Assembly: GCA_030648395.1 (NCBI GenBank)
Contig: JAUSHW010000116.1
Coordinates: 1 to 32,020, forward strand
Direction of reading: 5' to 3'
From: Nitrospirales bacterium
Lineage (GTDB): Bacteria; Nitrospirota; Nitrospiria; Nitrospirales; NS-4
Length of the DNA stretch: 32,020 bases
The position numbers were made by a program, and so were the translations under genes. This document shows positions 22,011 through 30,218 of the stretch, piece by piece; position 1 is the stretch's first letter; every line of letters starts with the position of its first letter. Below the pieces are notes generated by a model, which ran no database searches, was not told where the DNA came from, and saw only the letters and a list, made by a program, of their open reading frames with translations.

Positions 22011-23387
22011 TCAGTTCTCCGGGCGGACTTCGATTCCGAGGGTTTTGATTTTGCGGTGGAGGTGGGAGCGCTCGACTTTGAGGTCGTCGGCGGTTTTGGA
22101 GACGTTCCAGTTGTGCTCGCGGAGCTTGCGCCCGATGTACTCGCGCTCGAACGCCGCCCGCGCATCCTTGAGCGACGCGTAGTCGAACGCCGACGGCACC
22201 TGCGGCGGATGGATCTCGCCGGACTGCCGCACAAGCGGCGCCACGTCCACCCCCTGGATATCGGCGCCGCGCGCCATGATCACCACCCGCTCCACCAGAT
22301 TCCTCAGCTCCCGCACATTCCCCGGCCAGTCGTGCCGTGCCAGCACCTCCAGGGCCTCGGGCGTGAACTTCCGCGGACGCAGCCCCTGCTCCTCCATGTT
22401 GATCTGCATGAAATGCTCGACCAGCGCGGGAATGTCCTCCCGCCGCTCGCGCAACGGCGGCGCGTCGATCTGCAGGACCGCCAGCCGGAAATAGAGGTCC
22501 TCGCGGAACGTCCCCTTGCGGATTTCCTCCATCAGGTTCTTGTTGGACGCCGCCAGAACCCGGACGTCCACCTTGATCGGCTTGGTGCCGCCGACCCGCT
22601 GGAACCGCTGCTCCTGCAGCACGCGCAGCACTTTGGCCTGCGTGGCAAGACTCATGTCCCCGACCTCGTCCAGAAACAGCGTCCCGCCGTCCGCCAGCTC
22701 GAACTGGCCGCGCCGCGTCGCCGACGCCCCGGTGAAGGCGCCCTTCTCATGCCCGAACAGCTCGCTCTCGATCAGCGTCTCGGGAATGGCCGCGCAATTG
22801 ACCTCGATGAAGGGCCGGTCGGCGCGCGGGCTGTGCAGATGAATCGCGTGGGCCACCAACTCCTTGCCGGTGCCGTTTTCACCGGAGATCAGCACGCGGC
22901 TCGGCGCCGGCCCGGCCATCTCGATCTGCTGGCGCAGCTCCTTCATCACCGAGCTGTCACCCACCATCTTGATGCGCCGGGTGGCCCGCTCCTTGAGGGA
23001 CCGGTTCTCCTGCTCCAGCCTGCGCTCGTGCAGGGCGTGACGGACCAGGAGCGTGACTTTTTCGAGGGAGAGCGGCTTTTCGATGTAGTCGTAGGCGCCG
23101 AGCTTGATGGCCTTGACCGCCGATTCGATGGAGCCGTGGCCGGACATCATCACGACCAGGGGGCGCGGGCGCATCTCCATCATGCGGCGGAGCGTCTCGA
23201 TGCCGTCGAGGTCGGGCATCCAGATGTCGAGGAGCACCAGATCCGGCGCGGGGTCGGCTTTGACGAGCTTGAGGGCTTCCTGGCCGTCACCGGCCGACGT
23301 GACCTCGTAGCCCTCGTCCTGAAAAATTCCGGAAAGCGTATCGAGAATCGCCGGCTCGTCGTCCACAATGAGAAGATGGCTGGCCAT
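22011..23387 (-). CDS. ntrX: sigma-54-dependent response regulator, NtrX type
   Basis: A 458-residue NtrC-family activator. The receiver domain has LLIVDDEP and the phospho-acceptor Asp54 in LLDIWMPDLDG. The AAA+ domain has Walker A GENGTGKE (about 169-176), the sigma-54 contact loop GAFTGA (about 216-221) and Walker B GGTLFLDE. The C-terminus is a Fis-type HTH (WNVSKTADDLKVERSHLHRKIKTLGIE). I prefer the ATG at 23387 (MASHLLIVDDE); a GTG at 23408 is the alternative. It follows the NtrY-like kinase closely. The subtype call rests on the kinase partner and the receiver/HTH style. Regulon unknown, probably nitrogen or envelope/redox responses. Confidence 0.9.
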   Translation of the reverse strand: MASHLLIVDDEPAILDTLSGIFQDEGYEVTSAGDGQEALKLVKADPAPDLVLLDIWMPDLDGIETLRRMMEMRPRPLVVMMSGHGSIESAVKAIKLGAYDYIEKPLSLEKVTLLVRHALHERRLEQENRSLKERATRRIKMVGDSSVMKELRQQIEMAGPAPSRVLISGENGTGKELVAHAIHLHSPRADRPFIEVNCAAIPETLIESELFGHEKGAFTGASATRRGQFELADGGTLFLDEVGDMSLATQAKVLRVLQEQRFQRVGGTKPIKVDVRVLAASNKNLMEEIRKGTFREDLYFRLAVLQIDAPPLRERREDIPALVEHFMQINMEEQGLRPRKFTPEALEVLARHDWPGNVRELRNLVERVVIMARGADIQGVDVAPLVRQSGEIHPPQVPSAFDYASLKDARAAFEREYIGRKLREHNWNVSKTADDLKVERSHLHRKIKTLGIEVRPEN

Positions 23388-23411
23388 GGCGGTCGCGGTG
23401 ATTGACACAGG

Positions 23412-25646
23412 CTAGACCGGTAGGTCGATCGTGAAGATCGCCCCCTTCGGCGTATTGTTGGCCGCGCGAATCCTTCCGTTGTTGTGGTCGGAAATGATGC
23501 GGTGCACGATGGCCAACCCCAGCCCGGTGCCGGCTTTCTTCTTGGAGAAATAGGGCAGGAACAGGTTCTCCTTGTCCCCCGGCTGAATGCCGCTGCCCTC
23601 GTCGGCCACCTCGATGACGACCCGGCCCTCCCGTGCATCATGGCGGGTGGTCACCCACAGGCATCCCTTGCCGTTCATCGCCTGGACGGCATTGTCGAAC
23701 AGGTTGACGAACACGCGCTTCATCTGCTCCCGGTCCATCATGATCCAGGGCAGGTGCTCATCGAGGTCGGTCACAAACTCGATGTCCCGGTGTGCGCCCT
23801 TATAGAGCGCGACCACGTCGTTGAGTGCGTTGTGCAGCGACTGGCGCTCCATGACCGGCACCGGCATCCGCGCGAACTTCGAGAACTCGTCCACCATCCG
23901 CTTGAGGCCGCTCACTTCCTTGACGATCGTTCCCGTGGCCTGATCGACGATATCCTTGAAGTCCGGCGCCCCTTCGAAAAACTTCTTCCGCAGGCGCTCG
24001 GCGGAGAGCTGGATCGGCGTCAGAGGATTCTTGATCTCGTGCGCGATGCGCTGCGCCACCTCCTGCCAGGCCGCGGCCTTCTGCGCCTTGATGAGGGCCG
24101 ACAGGTCCTCAAAGACCACCACCACGCCCAGGCTCTGCCGCTTGTCGTCCCGCAGCCTCGACCCGTTCAGCCCCAGCACCAGCAGGCTCCCACCCACCTC
24201 CGCCTGCCCCTCCCAGACCAGCGACTCCCGCTCCCCCGCGCGGATCCGCTCGACGAGGTCCGTGAACATGACCAGCCCCAGCGGCTTGAACACGTCGTTC
24301 AGCAGCCGGCCGCGGATCTCGTCGCCCTTCATCCCCAGGATGCGCTCGGCCGCGCGGTTGAAGGTCGTGATCCGTCCGTCGGCGTCCACCGAAACCACGC
24401 CGCTTCCGACGTTGTCCAGAACCGTTTCCGTGTACGCGCGCCGCCGCTCCAGCTCGATGTTGGACCCCTGCAGGGACGTATTGGCCTGCTCCAGGTCCAC
24501 CTTGCTGGCCTGGAGATCCTCGGTCATGCGGTTGAAGGAGTCCACCAGGACGCCGATCTCGTCGTTGGCCTTGGCCGTGATTCTGAAATTAAGATCGCCC
24601 GCAGCCACGGCCTTGGTGCCTTCCGCCAGCCGCTGGATCGGGACGGTGATCCCCTTGGCGATCTGAAAGCCGAACCACGTGCCCGACATGATGATCACCA
24701 GCGCGATCCCCATCACCAGCGCGATGTATTGCGCCTTGATGGGGTCCCTGAACAGCATGGCCTCCTTGAAGTTTCTGTACGACCGGGTGACCCCGTCCAT
24801 CTTGGCCACCAGCGCCTCCGGCAGGTACGTGTCCACCACGACGACCCCAGCCACCTGCGCCGGGTCCGACGCCGAGGGGATGGTCACCGCGGCCCGGATC
24901 AGGTCGCCGGAGTGGATGGACTGAAAGGACTTCACTTCGCCGCCGCCCAGGGCGTTCTCCACCAGCCGGTTGTCCGGCGCATCCAGCACGGCGAGCGGAA
25001 TCTTGGGATCCACCGACCGGGTCACGATCTGCTTCGACGGCGAATAGACCTCGACGCCGCCGACGCCGTATTCCATGCGCTTGCGCTGCATGGCCACCGC
25101 CAGCGTCTCCTTGTGCTCCGGCGCCAGCAATTCATCGGCGTAAATCTCGCGGCTGATCGCGCGTGCTGAATTGAGCGCCACCACCTCGTGGCCACGGCGA
25201 TGCGCCAGCGCCACATCCTGCGAATCCTTCAGCGCGTGCTCCACTTCCTGCCCGAACCAGTTGTCAATGCTCTGGGACAGCAAGCCGCTCGCCAGGCCGA
25301 CGAGCAGGAGCGTCGGAATCAGGGTAAAGCCCACGAACGCGGCGATGAGCTTGGCCCGGAGCCCCGACCCGAGCAGCCGCTGGCGCCGCTCAAAGTAGGC
25401 CTTGACCAGGTTGCGGGACAGCAGCAGGACCAGGACCACCAGGAGAATGACGTCCACGTTCAACAGCGCCAGGACCAGGATGTTGCTGGGCACGAACGGC
25501 GTGGGCTGGCTCTGGTCGTAGTAGTGCAGGGTCAGAAAGACCATCGGGACCAGGAAGGCGAGCACAATCAGGACGGGGCGGAAATGGGAAACCGGACGGT
25601 CGGCCTCCGACTTGGGAGGCGTGACCGGCGTGCGATTTTTGTTCAC
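23412..25646 (-). CDS. ntrY: sensor histidine kinase, NtrY type
   Basis: A 744-residue membrane kinase from the GTG at 25646 (GAGGTG six bases upstream); the track start overlaps the upstream peptidase gene and is unlikely. Three membrane segments near the N-terminus (about 24-43, 55-77, 99-123) precede a roughly 200-residue periplasmic sensor region and a fourth segment (VMGIALVIIMSGTWFGF). Then come HAMP (ITVPIQRLAEGTKAVAAGDL), PAS (DNVGSGVVSVDADGRITTFNRAAERILG), HisKA with RIAHEIKNPLTP (His near 536), and the ATPase with NAVQAM, DEGSGI and GTGLGLAIV. The layout matches NtrY. It is paired with ntrX directly downstream. Confidence 0.9.
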   Translation of the reverse strand: MNKNRTPVTPPKSEADRPVSHFRPVLIVLAFLVPMVFLTLHYYDQSQPTPFVPSNILVLALLNVDVILLVVLVLLLSRNLVKAYFERRQRLLGSGLRAKLIAAFVGFTLIPTLLLVGLASGLLSQSIDNWFGQEVEHALKDSQDVALAHRRGHEVVALNSARAISREIYADELLAPEHKETLAVAMQRKRMEYGVGGVEVYSPSKQIVTRSVDPKIPLAVLDAPDNRLVENALGGGEVKSFQSIHSGDLIRAAVTIPSASDPAQVAGVVVVDTYLPEALVAKMDGVTRSYRNFKEAMLFRDPIKAQYIALVMGIALVIIMSGTWFGFQIAKGITVPIQRLAEGTKAVAAGDLNFRITAKANDEIGVLVDSFNRMTEDLQASKVDLEQANTSLQGSNIELERRRAYTETVLDNVGSGVVSVDADGRITTFNRAAERILGMKGDEIRGRLLNDVFKPLGLVMFTDLVERIRAGERESLVWEGQAEVGGSLLVLGLNGSRLRDDKRQSLGVVVVFEDLSALIKAQKAAAWQEVAQRIAHEIKNPLTPIQLSAERLRKKFFEGAPDFKDIVDQATGTIVKEVSGLKRMVDEFSKFARMPVPVMERQSLHNALNDVVALYKGAHRDIEFVTDLDEHLPWIMMDREQMKRVFVNLFDNAVQAMNGKGCLWVTTRHDAREGRVVIEVADEGSGIQPGDKENLFLPYFSKKKAGTGLGLAIVHRIISDHNNGRIRAANNTPKGAIFTIDLPV

Positions 25647-25656
25647 GGCGGACACC

Positions 25657-26421
25657 TCAGCCGCCAGCCCCTGGGTAATCAATGACGCGACGCATCCAGG
25701 CCGCCCGGAAGTCGGCGTAGGGTACGCCAACCGCTTCCTGAAACGCCGCGTCGAAGTTCTTCGACTCCCCCAATCGCTCCAGCAGCGCACGAACCTTCGG
25801 CGCGCCGTGGCGGCTCAGCAAATAATCGACCGCCGCCGCGCTCTCGGCGTAGGCGAGCGGGACCTGCGTCGAGGGAAGATTCAGAAACGATCCGTGAAGC
25901 TCGTCGAGTGGAATCAGCCGGTCGGCCGCCCGCGCAAGGTTTCGCTCATGGTCCGCGCCGCGGCCTTCGTTCGCAACGGCCAGCCCCTCGCTGAGCCACG
26001 TCGGGACGTTGCCGCGCGTTCGAGCGTGGATGAGCGCGTGCGTATACTCGTGCCGGAGGGTTTTGTCCAGACTCTCTTCGTGCAACGCCGCCCATGAGAC
26101 CGCCAGCCTGATCTGCCCGTCGAACAGCCCCTGGGCCCAGTGCGGGACAGACGCATGCACCGGAAATTTCCCGTCCGTGTACAGCATGACCGGCACTCTG
26201 CTTCCGGGAAACGCCCCAAGCTGCCGTCCGACATCGCGATAGGCGGATTCCAACCGCTCAAGGAGCGCCCACACGAGGGCCGGATCTTCCCGCCCTTCAA
26301 ACCGCACCGTAAAATGCCGACTTTCATATTGCCGAAGCTGCAGAGCCGGATCGGCGCCCGCGACCGTGGCCGTGATGGCCAGAATGACCGCTGGAAGGAT
26401 CAAGAGGCGCCTGATGGCCAT
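25657..26421 (-). CDS. secreted MA-type (HExxH) metallopeptidase-like protein
   Basis: From the ATG at 26421 the product has 254 residues, with a signal peptide (RRLLILPAVILAITATVAGADP). The Zn-binding HEYTHALIH is followed by WLSEGLAVANEG, which supplies the third ligand in gluzincin-type peptidases. N-terminal QLRQYESRHFTVRFEG and the downstream blocks fit the peptidase MA-like family (DUF2268/M-type). It would act in the periplasm. It lies 10 bp upstream of the NtrY gene and four bases after the DUF1844 gene, so it is in the same operon. It might shape the signal sensed by NtrY, but that is only a guess from context. Confidence 0.8.
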   Translation of the reverse strand: MAIRRLLILPAVILAITATVAGADPALQLRQYESRHFTVRFEGREDPALVWALLERLESAYRDVGRQLGAFPGSRVPVMLYTDGKFPVHASVPHWAQGLFDGQIRLAVSWAALHEESLDKTLRHEYTHALIHARTRGNVPTWLSEGLAVANEGRGADHERNLARAADRLIPLDELHGSFLNLPSTQVPLAYAESAAAVDYLLSRHGAPKVRALLERLGESKNFDAAFQEAVGVPYADFRAAWMRRVIDYPGAGG

Positions 26422-26425
26422 CGCG

Positions 26426-26806
26426 TTAGACTTTCGGAGCTTTGGCTTTCTCGACGAACTTGATACGGAGGGTATAGAGCATCTCTTCAAGCAGGGCCTC
26501 TTCCTCTCCCGTGAGATTGCCTTTGGTTTTGGCCTCCAGCATCGTCAGGACATCGATGATTTCCTTCGCGTGTGAGAGATTGGGGGCCTCCCCGCCCGCG
26601 CCCGGGCCGAGGGGTTCTCCAAAATACATCAGCGCGGACGTGCCCATCGAATAGATGAAGGACAGGAAATTAATCGGCGGGGCAGGCTGCCCCTTGGGAG
26701 GCTCGGCTTGCGGGGGCGACGACTGCGCGGGCGCCGTCTTTTCTTCCGGCTCGGCGCCGGCTCCCCGACGATCCCGAATAATAAAGCCTTTCTCTTCTTC
26801 AGCCAT
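26426..26806 (-). CDS. DUF1844 family protein
   Basis: A 126-residue protein beginning MAEEEKGFIIRDRRGAG, with a proline-rich linker, then INFLSFIYSMGTSALMYFGEPL and AKEIIDVLTMLEAKTKGNLTGEEEALLEEMLYTLRIKFVEKA. This is the DUF1844 pattern, found in Nitrospirota, Desulfobacterota and related phyla and of unknown function. I chose the ATG at 26806 because GGGGGGCGG precedes it. It is the first gene of the unit leading into the peptidase, ntrY and ntrX, and has its own candidate promoter. Confidence 0.8.
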   Translation of the reverse strand: MAEEEKGFIIRDRRGAGAEPEEKTAPAQSSPPQAEPPKGQPAPPINFLSFIYSMGTSALMYFGEPLGPGAGGEAPNLSHAKEIIDVLTMLEAKTKGNLTGEEEALLEEMLYTLRIKFVEKAKAPKV

Positions 26807-26828
26807 ACACCGCCCCCCAAGTGCATCC

Positions 26829-26858
26829 AAAATAACACACCAGGGCAGGACAGAGCAA
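26829..26858 (-). promoter_or_regulatory. possible promoter of the DUF1844-ntrYX unit
   Basis: TTGCTC (26853-26858) and TATTTT (26829-26834) on the minus strand are 18 bp apart, with a TGn before the -10. The start would be about 16 nt before the DUF1844 ATG. Confidence 0.4.
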
Positions 26859-26882
26859 TTTCGGCGGGGTTTTCAAGACCGT

Positions 26883-27617
26883 CTAGCGGGCTTTCCTGAA
26901 CACGATGTCGCCGTAAAAGGCCGTGGCGGATTCTCCGGTGTTGTCGGTGTCGGTCATGATGGCAATGCCGGAGATCATCGGGGGTTCTTCGCCGAAGGCC
27001 TTCTTGTAGTCCTCGTAGATGTTGCGTTCTTCGCTCACCCATTGATTGAGCCGTTCGGCACCGCTTTCCACCACGATCATCTTGACCCGCTCGACGTGGG
27101 GATTGGACGCCACCGTGCCCTTGGGCGCTTTGCTTTCCCAGATGTAGTTGATCGCGCCGAGCGGCGGGTACTGACCATACAACAGGCGGGTCGCCTCATA
27201 CTTGGCTTTGTCGAAAAAACCGACTTTGCCGGCGTCGTATTCAAAGGTGACGTACAGGCGGGCCGGGTAGTCGTCGCCTTCCCTCCTGGTGACGTCGCCC
27301 TTCGTGAGCACGTTGGCGACCTTCCACCGCCACTGCACGATGGGATATTCCGTGAGATTGATTTTGATCTCCCGCGTGAGGCCGGAGGCCGCGGCCTCGC
27401 TGACCGCCTTAACGACGGTGGCGCCCCCGTCTTTCACCAGCTGGTAGACCGTATGCTTCTCGATCTTCTTGAAGGTCAGCGGCTTCCACCCGTCCGGCAG
27501 GCTGGCCCCTTCGGCCGCAGTCGAGAACTTGCCCACTTCGAGCAGGAACGGCGAGTCGGCGTGACTGACCGACACGACAGTGAGGAGAAGAAGCGCAAGG
27601 ATGCCCGCCAGCCTCAT
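26883..27617 (-). CDS. exported DUF3047 family protein
   Basis: A 244-residue protein with a clean signal peptide (MRLAGILALLLLTVVSVSHA) and a mature part of the DUF3047 type: PDGWKPLTFKKIEKHTVYQL, IVQWRWKVANVL, YPARLYVTFEYD, INYIWESKAPKGT, ERVKMIVVESG and ISGIAIMTDTDNTGE. The family is predicted to be periplasmic or exported, with a concanavalin-like beta fold; its function is unknown. The start overlaps the VTT gene stop by 4 nt (ATGA), so it is coupled to it and to the flavoprotein upstream. Confidence 0.85.
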   Translation of the reverse strand: MRLAGILALLLLTVVSVSHADSPFLLEVGKFSTAAEGASLPDGWKPLTFKKIEKHTVYQLVKDGGATVVKAVSEAAASGLTREIKINLTEYPIVQWRWKVANVLTKGDVTRREGDDYPARLYVTFEYDAGKVGFFDKAKYEATRLLYGQYPPLGAINYIWESKAPKGTVASNPHVERVKMIVVESGAERLNQWVSEERNIYEDYKKAFGEEPPMISGIAIMTDTDNTGESATAFYGDIVFRKAR

Positions 27618-28318
27618 GGCTGCCTGCCGGCAAACTTCCGGTACAGGAGGGGCACCAACGCCAGCAGGCCGAGCAAAGCGAAGGCGCCCAGGACGCGCGG
27701 CGAAGCGATCTCGCTTAGCGAATTGATCGTGCCGAGCTGGCGGCCGGCGTTGGCATAGACGAAGCTGCCCGGAATGATCCCCACGGCCGTGGCGAGAACG
27801 TAGCTGCCCAGCCGGATGCGGGTCAGTCCCGACAACAGGTTGATAAGGAAAAAAGGGAAAATCGGGATCAGACGCAGGGTGATCAGGTAGCTGAACGCAT
27901 TCCTCGCGAATCCTTCCTGGATGGGGCCCAGCCGGTCGCCAAATTTCCGCTCGACCCAGTCCCTCAAGAGGTAGCGGGCCGCAAGGAACGCCAGCGTGGC
28001 CCCCGCCGTCGCGGCCACGTTCGCGTACAGCGTGCCGACGATACTGCCGAAGAGGAACCCTCCCGCGAGAGTGAAGACCGCCGCACCGGGCAGGGAAAAA
28101 GCAGTTTGCAGGATATAGGCTCCGATGAACAGCGCGACGGCCGTCGTGTAGTGGGCATCGGTATAAAACAACAGCTTGTCCCGGTTGGCCTTCAGGGTCT
28201 CCAGGGACAGATACTGCGCGAGGTCGAAATAAAAGAACGCGCCCATAGCCAGCGCGAACAGCCCAATGACGATGAACTTTCCGGCCGGCGACGAGGCGGG
28301 TTGGGCAGCAGGGCTCAA
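27614..28318 (-). CDS. VTT-domain (TVP38/TMEM64, DedA-like) membrane protein
   Basis: A multi-pass membrane protein with VTT motifs: LPGAAVFTLAGGFLFGSIVGTLYANVAATAGATLAFLAARYLLRD and RLIPIFPFFLINLLSGLTRI. The family includes lipid flippases/scramblases. I place the start at a TTG at 28318 (LSPAAQPASS); the ATG at 28378 would overlap the upstream gene out of frame and adds a non-hydrophobic shadow-like stretch. The TTG call is tentative. VTT proteins are often adjacent or fused to mercuric-reductase-like flavoproteins, as in this cluster. Confidence 0.85.
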   Translation of the reverse strand: MSPAAQPASSPAGKFIVIGLFALAMGAFFYFDLAQYLSLETLKANRDKLLFYTDAHYTTAVALFIGAYILQTAFSLPGAAVFTLAGGFLFGSIVGTLYANVAATAGATLAFLAARYLLRDWVERKFGDRLGPIQEGFARNAFSYLITLRLIPIFPFFLINLLSGLTRIRLGSYVLATAVGIIPGSFVYANAGRQLGTINSLSEIASPRVLGAFALLGLLALVPLLYRKFAGRQP

Positions 28319-28322
28319 GTGG

Positions 28323-28616
28323 TCAGGACTTCTGCGCAGTGCGGGCGGCGTCCACGATGCTCCAGACCGCCACCGCAAAGCTCACCAACAAAAGCAGGAA
28401 AATCAGTCCGAGGTTGTCGGGCGTCTTGCCGGCCTCGACGGCTTGCTCAAGCGCTTGCGGATCAACCGAGCTCGACAGTACGACCGTCAGCGAAAGAACC
28501 CCGGCTAGAAAGCCGACCCCTTTCCCCCACTGGCGATTATAGAATTGCCCCAAGCCCGGCAGCAGACCCGACAAGAGCCCCGCCACCCATGGGTTTCGTG
28601 CGTGCCCGGTCGCCAT
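28323..28616 (-). CDS. small membrane protein, TM2/DUF5683-like
   Basis: From the ATG at 28616 the product is 97 residues: ARNPWVAGLLSGLLPGLGQFYNRQWGKGVGFLAGVL, then a loop, then LIFLLLLVSFAVAVWSIVDAARTA. The N-terminal G-L-x-P-G-L-G-Q-F-Y-N pattern is typical of TM2-like small membrane proteins. It has two or three hydrophobic segments. The function is unknown. It lies between the flavoprotein and VTT genes in a tightly packed row with short gaps. The track start at 28652 would run into the upstream gene and is less likely. Confidence 0.7.
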   Translation of the reverse strand: MATGHARNPWVAGLLSGLLPGLGQFYNRQWGKGVGFLAGVLSLTVVLSSSVDPQALEQAVEAGKTPDNLGLIFLLLLVSFAVAVWSIVDAARTAQKS

Positions 28617-28627
28617 GGAGTCCGCCC

Positions 28628-30148
28628 CTACCGCCTCCTGCTGGACAGCCACTTCTCCATCACGGTCTTGAGCAGCGGCGTCAGGCGGGTCCGATTGTAG
28701 GCGTCGCCCAGCCGCTTCACCACCTCGGCCTGCGTGGGATAGGGGTGAATCGTCTTGTGCACCGCGCTCAACCCCAGCCCGTTCGTCATGGCCAGGGTGA
28801 TTTCGCTGATGATGTCACCGGCGCGCGCGGCCACAATCGTCGCGCCGAGGATCTTGTCGGTGCCCTTGCGCACGTGGACCCGCCCAAATCCGATTTCCTC
28901 GCCGTCCAGAATTGCGCGATCCACTTCATCGAGCCGCCACGTGAACGTCTCGACCTTCAGCCCCTTGGCCCTGGCCTCCTCCTCGGACAGGCCCACGCGG
29001 GCCAGTTCGGGATCGGTGAACGTGCACCAGGGAATCACCAGGTCGCTGACCTTCTGCTTGACCGGACTCAAGACATTGTTGATCACCAGCCGCGCCATGG
29101 CGTCGGCGGCGTGGGTGAACTTGAACCGCGAGCACACGTCGCCGGCCGCATAGACCAGCGGATTGGCGGTCTGAAGCTCGTCATTCACCAGCACGCCGCT
29201 TCGATCGTACAGCACGCCGGCGGCTTCCAGAGCTAGCCCCTCCACGTTCGGCGCCCGCCCCACCGCCAGTAGAATTTGGTCCACCACCAGGTTTTCGACC
29301 GCGCCGCTGGCCCGGTGGTAGATCACCAGACCATCGCTGTGCTTCAGCACCTGGAGAATGTCCGCCTTGAGCACGAACCGCACGCCGTCGCGGGCCATGG
29401 CCTCCCTGACCTGCTCCGCGGCTTCGACATCTTCAATCGGCAGAATGGTGCCCGCTTGCTCGTACACCGTCACCTGGGTCCCGAACCGGGCGAAGGCTTG
29501 CGCCAGCTCGCAGCCGATGGCCCCGGCCCCGATCACCGCCATGCGTCGCGGCAGCTCAGTCAGCGAAAAGACGGTCTCATTGGTCAGGTACGGGACCCTA
29601 TCGAGCCCGGTGATCGGCGGCGGGGACGCGCGGGCGCCCGTGCAGATCACGGCCTTGGCGAACCGCAGGGTCTTGCCGCCGACCTCGACGGCGTCGGGCC
29701 CCGTGAAGCGCCCTGCGCCGATAAAGACATCCACTCCCAGCTTGGTAAAACGGTGGGCCGAATCGTTGTGGCTGATGCGCGCCCGCAGCTTCCGCACGCG
29801 CTCCATGGCGGCGGTGAAATCGTAGTGGACGCCGTCGGGGACCCGCACGCCGAACTGCGCCGCGTCGCGGACCTGCGCGCAGGCGCGCGCGGCGCGAATC
29901 AGGGCTTTCGAGGGCACGCAACCGACGTTGAGGCAGTCGCCTCCCATCAAATGCTTCTCGACCAGCGCCACACGGGCGCCCAACCCGGCGGCGCCGGCGG
30001 CTGTCACAAGGCCGGCCGTGCCGGCGCCGACCACGACCAGATTATACCGGTCCGCGGGCTCGGGGTTCACCCAGCCGGGCGGATGCACGTTGGCAATCAG
30101 TTCCCGGTTGTAGGCATCGTCCGGAGAGATGGTCAATGGATCGCTCAT
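28628..30148 (-). CDS. lipoamide-dehydrogenase/mercuric-reductase-like FAD oxidoreductase
   Basis: A 506-residue flavoprotein disulfide reductase. FAD-binding VVVGAGTAGLVTAAGAAGLGA is followed by the redox pair in GGDCLNVGCVPSKAL. NAD(P)-binding AVIGAGAIGCELAQAF and VYAAGDVC follow, then the dimerisation domain with HPYPTQAEVVKRL in place of the usual His-x-His-Pro-Thr-x-x-E site. It lacks the N-terminal heavy-metal domain and the C-terminal Cys pair of MerA, so it is not a true mercuric reductase. It leads a probable operon with the small membrane protein, the VTT protein and the DUF3047 protein. A substrate cannot be given. No Shine-Dalgarno is visible at the ATG. Confidence 0.88.
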   Translation of the reverse strand: MSDPLTISPDDAYNRELIANVHPPGWVNPEPADRYNLVVVGAGTAGLVTAAGAAGLGARVALVEKHLMGGDCLNVGCVPSKALIRAARACAQVRDAAQFGVRVPDGVHYDFTAAMERVRKLRARISHNDSAHRFTKLGVDVFIGAGRFTGPDAVEVGGKTLRFAKAVICTGARASPPPITGLDRVPYLTNETVFSLTELPRRMAVIGAGAIGCELAQAFARFGTQVTVYEQAGTILPIEDVEAAEQVREAMARDGVRFVLKADILQVLKHSDGLVIYHRASGAVENLVVDQILLAVGRAPNVEGLALEAAGVLYDRSGVLVNDELQTANPLVYAAGDVCSRFKFTHAADAMARLVINNVLSPVKQKVSDLVIPWCTFTDPELARVGLSEEEARAKGLKVETFTWRLDEVDRAILDGEEIGFGRVHVRKGTDKILGATIVAARAGDIISEITLAMTNGLGLSAVHKTIHPYPTQAEVVKRLGDAYNRTRLTPLLKTVMEKWLSSRRR

Positions 30149-30156
30149 CGGTGCTG

Positions 30157-30186
30157 ATTGTCGGGGATGTCAGCCCAAATATGCAA
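30157..30186 (-). promoter_or_regulatory. possible promoter of the flavoprotein operon
   Basis: TTGCAT (30181-30186) and GACAAT (30157-30162) on the minus strand are 18 bp apart. The expected start is about two bases before the ATG at 30148, so the transcript may be leaderless. Confidence 0.4.
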
Positions 30187-30218
30187 GGCCGGTTATTGTT
30201 TATTCGCGCCGACCGCCC

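Noticed and set aside
28628-30148. True mercuric reductase (merA)
   Set aside because: The FAD enzyme has the CLNVGC redox pair but lacks the N-terminal metal domain and the C-terminal cysteine pair; no other mer genes are nearby.
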